A stretch of DNA of 64,000 bases, from the NCBI RefSeq assembly GCF_014904705.1, contig NZ_JACZCQ010000006.1:1-64000 (forward strand), given 5' to 3'. Made by a program: the position numbers and the translations under genes. This document shows positions 18,142 through 25,046 of this stretch, piece by piece; within the stretch, counting starts at the first letter, position 1; each line of letters opens with the position of its first letter. Below the pieces are notes generated by a model. That model was not told the DNA's origin. It did no database searches and saw nothing but the letters and a program-made list of their open reading frames with translations. The DNA is from Nisaea sediminum. Its GTDB lineage: Bacteria; Pseudomonadota; Alphaproteobacteria; Thalassobaculales; Thalassobaculaceae.

Positions 18142-18927
18142 TCACCCATCCAGAAAATCCAGCACCGCCTTCGTGAACAGTTCCGGCTGTTCGAAATTGG
18201 CGAAATGGGCCGCCTCCGGGATCTCGACATAGGACGAACCCTTGATCAGGCCGTGGATCTCCTTGGCATGGGCCGGCGTGGTGGCCGGGTCCTCGGCACC
18301 GACGATGACGAGGGTCGGGTTGGTGATCGCCCCGATCGTGCCGCGCTGGTCCATCGCCTGGATGGCACGGCTGCAGCCGATGAACCCCTGCGGCGGCGTG
18401 CCGAGGATCATAGCGCGCACCTTCTCGAGGTCGCTGGGACGTGTCTGATGGCTGGCCGGGGTGAACCAGCGCTCCAGCGTGGCGTCAGCCACCGCCTCCA
18501 TGCCGCCCTTCTCCACCGTCTTGATCCGGCCGTCCCACATTTCCTTCGTCGGCATGTAGGCGCCGGTATCGGCGAGGATCAGTTTCGAGACCCGGTCCGC
18601 ATGCCGGACGCCGAGCATCTGGCCGACCATGCCGCCCTTGGAGAGGCCGCAGAAATCGGCTTTGGCGACGCCGAGACCGTCGAGCAGGGCGACCGCGTCC
18701 TCGGCCAGCATCTCGATCGTATAGGGCCCTTCCGGCGCATCGGACTGGCCATGCCCCCGGCTGTCGTAGCGGATCACGCGGAAACCCGCGCCGGTCAGGG
18801 CGTCGATCTGCGGGTCCCACATGTAGAGATTGGAGGCGAGCGAGTTGGACAGCAGAAGCGGGCGGCCGCTGTCCGGCCCGTCGATACGGTAATGCAGCCT
18901 GATCCCGTTGGCGTCGATATGCGGCAT
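18142..18927 (-). CDS. pcaD: alpha/beta hydrolase, 3-oxoadipate enol-lactonase-like
   Basis: Hydrolase of 261 residues resembling PcaD, which opens 3-oxoadipate enol-lactone in the protocatechuate branch of the beta-ketoadipate pathway. Oxyanion region LLLSNSLASNLYMWDPQ, DSRGHGQSD, nucleophile elbow GLSKGGMVGQ (catalytic Ser), acid in VIVGAEDPATTP and His in PEAAHFANFEQP are all present. Other pca genes are absent here, so the true substrate may differ; the pcaD symbol is tentative. The ATG at 18927 has GGGGAGG upstream. Confidence 0.8.
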   Translation of the reverse strand: MPHIDANGIRLHYRIDGPDSGRPLLLSNSLASNLYMWDPQIDALTGAGFRVIRYDSRGHGQSDAPEGPYTIEMLAEDAVALLDGLGVAKADFCGLSKGGMVGQMLGVRHADRVSKLILADTGAYMPTKEMWDGRIKTVEKGGMEAVADATLERWFTPASHQTRPSDLEKVRAMILGTPPQGFIGCSRAIQAMDQRGTIGAITNPTLVIVGAEDPATTPAHAKEIHGLIKGSSYVEIPEAAHFANFEQPELFTKAVLDFLDG

Positions 18928-19084
18928 GGGTGCCTCCCCTGGTTTTTTTGCTTTGCGGCCGGAGATGACCGGCCGTTAGAAGGAGGCAGTTTGCGCGGGA
19001 GAGGGAACCAATGGCAATGTCATGCGTTATCGTTTTCGCGCGGGCGCGAGTGTCCCGCTCTTTGCAAAGAGTAGCCGGCATCAG

Positions 19085-20086
19085 ATGAAGACTCTCCGCC
19101 TCGCGGCCATGGCCGCCGTCCTTGCCGCGACAGGCGCGTCCGCCTGCCCGGCATTCGCCGACGAGAAGAAGGAGCCCGTCACCGGCGCCTTCAACTTCAC
19201 CATCGAAAACGACATGGTGAACGGTACCGACCGGAATTACACGAACGGGGCGGCGCTGCAATACACCGATACGCTGAACCGGGTTCCCTGGAGCGTGCGC
19301 GCGGCAGCAGCCCCCTTCATCGATCCGAGCGCCGACATCCGCGTCACCTACCAGCTCGGCCAGAACCTCTACACGCCGCAGGATATCGAGCGGAAGATCC
19401 CGGACCCGAACGACCGGCCGTATGGCGCCTGGCTCTATGGTGCGGTCGGCGTTCTCGCTGATACGGAAGACACGGTCACCTCGCTGCAGCTCAGCCTCGG
19501 AATGGTCGGTCCGGCCGCGCTCGGCGAACCGGTGCAGAGCTTCGTCCACAGCGTGATCGATACCCGCGAGCCGCGCGGCTGGGACAGCCAGATCAAGAAC
19601 GAGCCGGCCCTCTTGCTGACCTTCGAGAAGAAATGGAACGAACGGCTACTCGGCGCGCCCTACGGTTACCAGATCGACGCGGCGCCCTATGTCGGCGGCG
19701 CCCTCGGCAACGTCTTCACCCATGTCAACGGCGGCATGATGCTGCGCTTCGGCGAGGATCTTCCGCAGGGCGACTACGGCCCGCCACGGATCCAGCCGAG
19801 TACTCCGGGCTCCGGCTATTTCGAGCCGGCGGACGATTTCGGCTGGTATCTCTTCGCCGGGATCGAGGGGCGGCTGGTCGGGCGCAACATCTTCCTCGAC
19901 GGCAACACCTTCACCGACAGCCCCTCGGTCGACAAGAAGGTCATGGTCGGCGATTTCACCTACGGGATCGTCTTCAATGTCGGCCGCGCCCGGGTCTCGC
20001 TGACCCAGGTCGTGCGCACGCCGGAATTCAGCGGCGACGACGACTTCTCGACCTTCGGCTCGCTCGGCGTGACCTATGCGTTCTGA
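19085..20086 (+). CDS. LpxR-family lipid A deacylase-like outer membrane protein
   Basis: Outer-membrane beta-barrel of 333 residues (DUF2219/LpxR), expected to remove the 3'-acyloxyacyl group of lipid A. The start is taken as ATG 19085, which gives a clean signal peptide (MKTLRLAAMAAVLAATGASA, cleavage near AFADE). Family motifs: FTIENDMVNGTDRNYTNG near the N-terminus, DRPYGAWLYG, and FVHSVIDTREPRGWDSQ with the putative catalytic His and Ser region. The protein ends in an aromatic residue (VTYAF), as barrels do. No lipid A synthesis genes are adjacent. Confidence 0.85.
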   Translation: MKTLRLAAMAAVLAATGASACPAFADEKKEPVTGAFNFTIENDMVNGTDRNYTNGAALQYTDTLNRVPWSVRAAAAPFIDPSADIRVTYQLGQNLYTPQDIERKIPDPNDRPYGAWLYGAVGVLADTEDTVTSLQLSLGMVGPAALGEPVQSFVHSVIDTREPRGWDSQIKNEPALLLTFEKKWNERLLGAPYGYQIDAAPYVGGALGNVFTHVNGGMMLRFGEDLPQGDYGPPRIQPSTPGSGYFEPADDFGWYLFAGIEGRLVGRNIFLDGNTFTDSPSVDKKVMVGDFTYGIVFNVGRARVSLTQVVRTPEFSGDDDFSTFGSLGVTYAF

Positions 20087-20177
20087 GCAGGGTCGCCGCT
20101 AGCGTTTCACGATTGCCAGTTGACCTCGCGGGCCCTATTTTCCCCCGCCAGCACCCTCATGACAGCAATCGGCCCAT

Positions 20178-21980
20178 ATGACCGACCTCAGCCATATCCG
20201 TAACTTCGCGATCATCGCCCATATCGACCACGGCAAATCCACGCTGGCGGATCGCCTGATCCAGCTCTGCGGCGGTCTCACCGACCGCGAGATGAAGGAG
20301 CAGGTGCTCGACAGCATGGATATCGAGCGCGAGCGCGGCATCACCATCAAGGCGCAGACCGTGCGTCTGATGTACAAGGCCGACGACGGCGAGACCTATC
20401 AGATCAACCTGATGGACACGCCGGGCCATGTCGACTTCGCCTACGAGGTGAGCCGTTCGCTCGCGGCCTGCGAGGGGTCCATTCTTGTCGTCGATGCCAG
20501 CCAGGGCGTCGAGGCGCAGACCCTCGCCAACGTCTACCAGGCCATCGAGCAGGATCACGAGATCATCCCGGTACTGAACAAGGTCGACCTCCCCGCCGCC
20601 GACGTGCCGCGGGTGAAGGAACAGATCGAGGACGTGATCGGAATCGACGCCTCCGATGCGATCGAGGTCTCGGCCAAGACCGGGCTCAACATCAAGGCCG
20701 TTCTGGAGGCGCTGGTGCAGCGCCTGCCGGCCCCGACCGGCGACCGCGAGAAGCCGCTGCAGGCGATGCTGGTCGACAGCTGGTACGACAGCTATCTCGG
20801 CGTCATGGCACTGGTCCGGGTGCGTCAGGGCGTGCTGAAAAAGGGCCAGAAGATCAAGCTGATGCAAACCGGTGCGGTGCATCTGGTCGAACAGGTCGGC
20901 GCTTTCACGCCGAAGCTGACGGAATTCAAGGAGCTCGGCCCGGGCGAGCTCGGTTTCATGAGCGCCTCGATCAAGACCGTCGCCGACTGCCAGGTCGGCG
21001 ACACCATCACCGAGGAAAAGCGCCCCTGCGACGCCCCGCTGCCGGGCTTCAAACCAAGCATCCCGGTGGTGTTCTGCGGTCTTTTTCCGGTCGATGCCAA
21101 CGACTACCCGGATCTGCGCGACAGCCTCGAGAAGCTGCGCCTGAACGATGCCAGCTTCAGCTTCGAGGCGGAGAGTTCCGCCGCGCTCGGCTTCGGCTTC
21201 CGTTGCGGCTTCCTCGGCCTGCTCCATCTGGAGATCATCCAGGAGCGGCTGGAGCGGGAATTCAATCTCGACCTGATCACCACCGCGCCGAGCGTCGTCT
21301 ACCGGATCAACCTGACCAACGGCAAACAGATCGAGCTGCACAATCCGGCGGACATGCCGGATGTAATGAAGATCGACTCCATCGAGGAGCCCTGGATCAA
21401 GGCGACCATCATGGTGCCGGACGAGTATCTCGGCCCTGTGCTCGCGCTCTGCACCGAGCGCCGCGGCGAGCAGCTCGAGCTGACCTATGTCGGCAGCCGG
21501 GCCATGGCCGTCTACAAGCTTCCGCTGAACGAGGTTGTGTTCGATTTCTACGACCGTCTGAAGAGCATCTCGCGCGGCTATGCCAGCTTCGACTATGCGC
21601 TGGAAAGCTACGAGGAAGGCGACCTGGTGAAGCTGTCCATCCTGGTCAACGCCGAGCCGATGGACGCGCTCTCGATGATCGTCCATCGCAGCCAGGCCGA
21701 CTTCCGTGGTCGCGCCATGTGCGCACGCCTGAAGGACCTGATCCCGCGGCAGCTCTTCAAGATCGCCATCCAGGCGGCGATCGGCGGCAAGGTCATCGCC
21801 CGCGAGACCGTCAGCGCCATGCGCAAGGACGTGACCGCGAAATGCTACGGCGGCGACATCACGCGGAAGAAGAAGCTGCTGGAGAAGCAGAAGGAAGGCA
21901 AAAAGAAGATGCGGCAGTTCGGCAATGTCGACATCCCGCAGAGCGCCTTCATCGAAGCCCTCAAGATGGGCGACAATTAA
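20178..21980 (+). CDS. lepA: elongation factor 4 (back-translocating GTPase)
   Basis: Ribosome-bound GTPase of 600 residues, the canonical LepA length. G motifs: [14 protein letters not shown] (P loop), [10 protein letters not shown] (switch I), [22 protein letters not shown] and EVSAKTGLN. The LepA-specific C-terminal domain is seen in [20 protein letters not shown] followed by [21 protein letters not shown] palindromic element starts 10 bases after the stop. Translation probably starts at ATG 20178 even though the Shine-Dalgarno sequence is poor. Confidence 0.97.
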   Translation: MTDLSHIRNFAIIAHIDHGKSTLADRLIQLCGGLTDREMKEQVLDSMDIERERGITIKAQTVRLMYKADDGETYQINLMDTPGHVDFAYEVSRSLAACEGSILVVDASQGVEAQTLANVYQAIEQDHEIIPVLNKVDLPAADVPRVKEQIEDVIGIDASDAIEVSAKTGLNIKAVLEALVQRLPAPTGDREKPLQAMLVDSWYDSYLGVMALVRVRQGVLKKGQKIKLMQTGAVHLVEQVGAFTPKLTEFKELGPGELGFMSASIKTVADCQVGDTITEEKRPCDAPLPGFKPSIPVVFCGLFPVDANDYPDLRDSLEKLRLNDASFSFEAESSAALGFGFRCGFLGLLHLEIIQERLEREFNLDLITTAPSVVYRINLTNGKQIELHNPADMPDVMKIDSIEEPWIKATIMVPDEYLGPVLALCTERRGEQLELTYVGSRAMAVYKLPLNEVVFDFYDRLKSISRGYASFDYALESYEEGDLVKLSILVNAEPMDALSMIVHRSQADFRGRAMCARLKDLIPRQLFKIAIQAAIGGKVIARETVSAMRKDVTAKCYGGDITRKKKLLEKQKEGKKKMRQFGNVDIPQSAFIEALKMGDN

Positions 21981-21990
21981 AGAAGTTGAT

Positions 21991-22077
21991 CGTCATCCCG
22001 GACTTCGATCCGGGATCTTGCGAAGCTTGGTCGGGTCTCGCGTTCCGAAAGGTCCCGGCTCTTCGGCCGGGATGACG
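21991..22077. repeat. palindromic repeat element, copy 2
   Basis: An 87-bp element with perfect inverted ends CGTCATCCCGG (21991-22001) and CCGGGATGACG (22067-22077) and an internal AAAGGTCCCGG that matches copy 1. It sits between lepA and the candidate promoter of the ridA leader and could also help end lepA transcription. Confidence 0.85.
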
Positions 22078-22102
22078 GATCGGCGGTTAAAATAGAACGC
22101 GG

Positions 22103-22131
22103 TTGACCGCCCAGTTCCGCACGTCTAACGT
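22103..22131 (+). promoter_or_regulatory. candidate sigma-70 promoter for the ridA leader
   Basis: TTGACC (22103-22108, five of six consensus bases), a 17-base spacer and TAACGT (22126-22131). The expected transcription start, 6-7 bases later, falls on the ATG at 22138, so the message would be leaderless. Confidence 0.55.
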
Positions 22132-22137
22132 GTAGTC

Positions 22138-22200
22138 ATGATCATTTCGACCTATCGCCGACGCCGCAGCCCGACATTCGCATTCGCGCGACGACGATGA
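22138..22200 (+). CDS. putative Arg-rich 20-residue leader peptide
   Basis: An ATG-to-TGA frame encoding MIISTYRRRRSPTFAFARRR. Seven of its 20 residues are Arg, four in a row and then three immediately before the stop. Four of the seven use CGA, normally a minor codon in GC-rich alphaproteobacteria. It would begin at or within a base or two of the predicted transcription start and is followed 30 bases later by a terminator hairpin, the arrangement of a ribosome-mediated attenuator. There is no protein-level evidence; a chance frame is possible. Confidence 0.4.
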   Translation: MIISTYRRRRSPTFAFARRR

Positions 22201-22229
22201 TCCGTGCCTTTTCCCAGACCGTTTCACCG

Positions 22230-22253
22230 ACCGCGCCCCCGGCGCGGTTTTTT
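22230..22253 (+). terminator. terminator hairpin inside the ridA leader (attenuator candidate)
   Basis: An 8-bp stem ACCGCGCC (22230-22237) / GGCGCGGT (22241-22248), a CCC loop and T6 (22248-22253), a textbook intrinsic terminator lying 28 bases before the ridA ATG and 30 bases after the leader-peptide stop. A second, competing stem was not found with confidence. Confidence 0.75.
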
Positions 22254-22280
22254 AATGCCCGGATTCAAAGGATCGATCCC

Positions 22281-22688
22281 ATGACCGCAAGTTTCACCAC
22301 GCTCAATCCCGATACCCTCTGGCAGGTTCCGGAGGCCTTCACACCGGTCTATGCCCACGCAACGGAAGTGACGGACGGCCAGAAAATGCTCTTCGTCTCC
22401 GGCCAGTTCGGCGTACGCCCGGACGGTAGCCTGCCGGAGGATTTCACCAGCCAGGCGGCGCAGGCGATGGCGAATGTCGAAGCGCTGCTCGCCGCCTCCC
22501 GCATGTCCTTCGCCAATGTCGCCAAGCTGACCTTCTTCCTCACCCGCAGCGGCGATGCCCCGGATCTGGTCAAGCTGCGGACGGAGAAATGGGGCAAGGG
22601 CCGGGCGCCGGCCGTGACCGTGCTGACCGTCTCCGCTCTGGCGCGGTCAGACTATCTGATCGAGATCGAGGCCGTCGCGGTGAATTGA
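22281..22688 (+). CDS. RidA/YjgF/UK114 family protein
   Basis: A 135-residue member of the RidA superfamily, whose archetype hydrolyses reactive enamine/imine intermediates from PLP enzymes. ATG 22281 is chosen because AAGGA lies at the right distance (22268-22272) and the fold starts there (MTASFTTLNPDTLWQVPEAF). Typical elements are LFVSGQFGVRPDGSLPEDF, QAAQAMANVEALLAASRMSF and PAVTVLTVSALARSDYLIEIEA. The canonical active-site Arg lies in the RGxR-type region; here the equivalent appears as KGRAPAVT, so this is probably a RidA subfamily other than the archetype. Control by the upstream terminator is inferred. Confidence 0.87.
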   Translation: MTASFTTLNPDTLWQVPEAFTPVYAHATEVTDGQKMLFVSGQFGVRPDGSLPEDFTSQAAQAMANVEALLAASRMSFANVAKLTFFLTRSGDAPDLVKLRTEKWGKGRAPAVTVLTVSALARSDYLIEIEAVAVN

Positions 22689-22714
22689 GCGCTGGCCCAA
22701 AAACCAGCTCTGTC

Positions 22715-22796
22715 GTCACCCCGGCGACGGCCGGGGCCCAGGGAACGTGGAACATCGCCCTCGATCCCTGGGTTCCGGCCTGCGCCGGAATGACGG
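22715..22796. repeat. palindromic repeat element, diverged copy 3
   Basis: An 82-bp element with imperfect inverted ends CGTCACCCCGG (22715-22725) and CCGGAATGACG (22786-22796), related to the elements at 18041 and 21991. It lies just past ridA and may serve as its transcription end. The rest of the gap up to 22904 holds nothing recognisable. Confidence 0.8.
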
Positions 22797-22904
22797 ATAG
22801 GCGCAATGCGGATTAGCGCATCCCCGCTCTGACCTCATCCGGCGTCACCAAAACGGCATTGCCACATCGTACGCAACCGACGTCTGAAGGCTTTACCTGG
22901 CCCC

Positions 22905-23657
22905 TCAGCGGACTACGTTTTCAACATTGAGCCGAACTTTTTCGACGACAGTCAGAAGACCCGAGTGAGTCAGGCCTTGTTTGCCAAACGCAGGTGCGCA
23001 ATCGGCGAGCGCGATCGTCAACTTCTCGGGCCGGCCATAGAAGATGCGCGCAAATTCTTCGTGGATGAGCACGCAATTGCCCCGTCCACCCCGTGTTTGG
23101 ACATGTGCGACATCGAGGACCAGGCCGTCGGCCTCGATAGTCCGACGCTCCACAGCAGCATCCTCCATGCGGAGTAACTTGCGCCTGATATCCTCTCCGA
23201 CAGGATCACGCGTCCTGCAGTCGCCGACGACACTTTCTGAAGCGACATGACCACTTTCTACTGCAATGTAAGCGCGCCCATTGTGCCAGGAGACACGATC
23301 AATAGCTTGGTGCGGGTCCCGCAGGCCGACCACGCTGACCTGTCGTTCATCCCGCGTGCTTAGATCGGCAGAATAGAGCCTCGTATCCTCGCTGATCCAT
23401 CCGATCCTATCCGGATGGGCGACGCGCACACAGGCGAAGAGCGTGTCCATCGCCACGAAGGCCTCGGCCCTTTCCCGCACTGTTTTCGTACCGGCAGAAA
23501 GCCAGGAACCATGCTCCACAAGTTGCGGGTTTAGTGTGCAGCTGGAGAAAGCCAGAAGCATCAATACCGCAATCTTCTGCCCAACCCACCTTATCTCGCA
23601 CACCTTGTTAGGGCTGACGGTTCTGGAGCCATGATGATGATGAGAAGAGCCGATCAT
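22905..23657 (-). CDS. putative lipoprotein of unknown function
   Basis: A 250-residue product whose ATG at 23657 overlaps the preceding gene's stop (ATGA). After a polar N-terminus containing four consecutive His (SSHHHHGS) comes a hydrophobic run ending in a lipobox-like LLAFSSC near residue 40, suggesting a lipoprotein; the true start may be the GTG giving VCEIRWVGQK, closer to the signal. The remainder looks like a soluble periplasmic domain with four further Cys and no family recognised. Base composition is visibly less GC-rich than its neighbours, hinting at later acquisition. Membership of the upstream operon is supported only by the overlap. Confidence 0.6.
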   Translation of the reverse strand: MIGSSHHHHGSRTVSPNKVCEIRWVGQKIAVLMLLAFSSCTLNPQLVEHGSWLSAGTKTVRERAEAFVAMDTLFACVRVAHPDRIGWISEDTRLYSADLSTRDERQVSVVGLRDPHQAIDRVSWHNGRAYIAVESGHVASESVVGDCRTRDPVGEDIRRKLLRMEDAAVERRTIEADGLVLDVAHVQTRGGRGNCVLIHEEFARIFYGRPEKLTIALADCAPAFGKQGLTHSGLLTVVEKVRLNVENVVR

Positions 23658-24529
23658 ACCAAACCAGCCCTGACCTCGTCAGGCGTCGCGAGTGTGCCGC
23701 CCGCCGCCTCGATCAGCTTCAGCGCCTCCTCGACCAGAGCGACGTTGCCCACATCGACCCCGAACGGCTGGTCCTCCAGCCCGACCCGGACATGGCCGCC
23801 GCGCTCCACCGCCGGCGCGATCAGCGGGCGGATGTCGACGGCGAGACCGGCGACCATCCAGGGAGCGCCGGGCGCCTCCTCTTCGCGCAGGGTGTTGTAG
23901 GCTTCCAGAGCATAGAGCTCCGGCGGAAAGCTGAAGGTCAGGCGGTCGGAGAACATGTAGCGGTAGAGCGGCTTGGGGCATCCCGGAAAGGCCCGATGCA
24001 GGGCCGCGCCCTGGCGGATGAAGCCAGGCTCGTAGATCGCGTAGCTCGGATGCAGCCCCTTCTCCCGGCAGAGCTCGAGCCCGTGCCGGACGTGGCTTTC
24101 GGGATTGAAATAGGTGAAGCCCTCACGGCCCTCGGCGATCCAGGCATCGTGAGTGATGTTGGTGCTGCCGGGATCGACCACGCTCCACTCGATCAGGCGG
24201 CGCTCGGCGAGACCTTTCACATGGGCGAAGCGCTGGGCGGGGCTCATGGTGTCGGAGACGTTGGGCAGGCCCGCCATCGGGAGAGTGCCGTAGATGATCA
24301 CCTCCTCGTTCACCTCGCGCACCCGCTCGATCACCTCGGCATAGGCCTCGGTGGTGTCGACCTGCAGGCCTGTCGCGACGTCGTAGGGATGGAAATGCAG
24401 GATCGCCGCGCCCGCCTTCGCGCAGGCGATACAATCCGCGGCAATGTCCTCCGGGGAGACCGGGATCGACGGTTGCCGCGACCGGGTCCAGGGGCCGTTC
24501 ACGGCGGCCTCAAGCCAAACCTTGGTCAT
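23654..24529 (-). CDS. BKACE family (DUF849) beta-keto acid cleavage enzyme
   Basis: TIM-barrel enzyme of the 3-keto-5-aminohexanoate cleavage (Kce) family, which condenses a beta-keto acid with acetyl-CoA using zinc. The 291-residue protein shows the N-terminal LEAAVNGPWTRS, the His pair in AAILHFHPYDVATG (metal ligands) and a C-terminal GGHVRVGLEDQPF that carries the conserved Arg/Glu segment. Its ATG overlaps the cyclic-nucleotide-binding gene by ATGA and its stop overlaps the lipoprotein gene the same way. The beta-keto acid substrate cannot be told from sequence. Confidence 0.88.
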   Translation of the reverse strand: MTKVWLEAAVNGPWTRSRQPSIPVSPEDIAADCIACAKAGAAILHFHPYDVATGLQVDTTEAYAEVIERVREVNEEVIIYGTLPMAGLPNVSDTMSPAQRFAHVKGLAERRLIEWSVVDPGSTNITHDAWIAEGREGFTYFNPESHVRHGLELCREKGLHPSYAIYEPGFIRQGAALHRAFPGCPKPLYRYMFSDRLTFSFPPELYALEAYNTLREEEAPGAPWMVAGLAVDIRPLIAPAVERGGHVRVGLEDQPFGVDVGNVALVEEALKLIEAAGGTLATPDEVRAGLV

Positions 24530-24960
24530 TTGCTCTCTCCTTCATCCCGAGGATCGAGAGCGCTGTCGTCCTCAGGCAGTTCACCCGGCACGCCCTTGCG
24601 CTCCGGGCGAATGCCGTGGGACGTCCGGACGAGGCGGGAGATCAGCGAGTCCATCAGGTAGCGGATATAGGGATCCATCTCCCTGATCTTCGGCTCGATC
24701 AGGGAGCGGTCGACGACGACGAGCTCGGTATCTTCCAGGCATCGGCCCGTTGCGGTGCGGGGAATATCGGCAATCACGCCCATCTCGCCAAACATCTGAT
24801 TCTCGGTGATGACGTCGAGCACCTTGCGGCTCTTGCCGACCCCGATCGAGATCTCGACCGAGCCGAGAAGCACGATAAAGGCCTCGAAGGCCTCGTCACC
24901 CTCGGCGAAGACAAGCTGCCCCTTTTTGTAGCGCCGGGTCTTGGCTTCCTTGTACTGCAT
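24526..24960 (-). CDS. stand-alone cyclic nucleotide-binding domain protein
   Basis: A 144-residue protein with one CAP-type cNMP-binding domain and no DNA-binding domain. FAEGDEAFEAFIVLLGSVEI begins the barrel, and the phosphate-binding cassette reads FGEMGVIADIPRTATGRC, keeping the Glu and the Arg-Thr-Ala triplet needed to bind a cyclic nucleotide. ATG 24960 follows GGAGGT; the open frame extends further but without support. A Lys/Asp-rich tail of about 30 residues looks disordered. First gene of a coupled operon (ATGA with the BKACE gene), divergent from the P-type ATPase gene. Confidence 0.82.
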   Translation of the reverse strand: MQYKEAKTRRYKKGQLVFAEGDEAFEAFIVLLGSVEISIGVGKSRKVLDVITENQMFGEMGVIADIPRTATGRCLEDTELVVVDRSLIEPKIREMDPYIRYLMDSLISRLVRTSHGIRPERKGVPGELPEDDSALDPRDEGESK

Positions 24961-25046
24961 GTCGCAGGCACCTCCAGGCCGCTTCCCGCCCCTGTTCTTT
25001 TTTGCGATAAGCTCGACGAGAGCGCAACGGGAGGTCGGGGACAAAC

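Noticed and set aside
20157..21686. 509-codon minus-strand frame opposite lepA
   Set aside because: lepA is canonical along its full length on the plus strand; the shadow frame has no motif.
22099..22110. GCGGT-TG-ACCGC hairpin as part of the ridA attenuator
   Set aside because: It lies upstream of the predicted transcription start and overlaps the -35 box, so it would not be in the RNA.
23600..23657. A run of four His codons near the start of the lipoprotein frame resembling an affinity tag
   Set aside because: The surrounding sequence is natural chromosomal DNA, continuous with the preceding gene by an ATGA overlap; no vector sequence is present, so this is coincidence.
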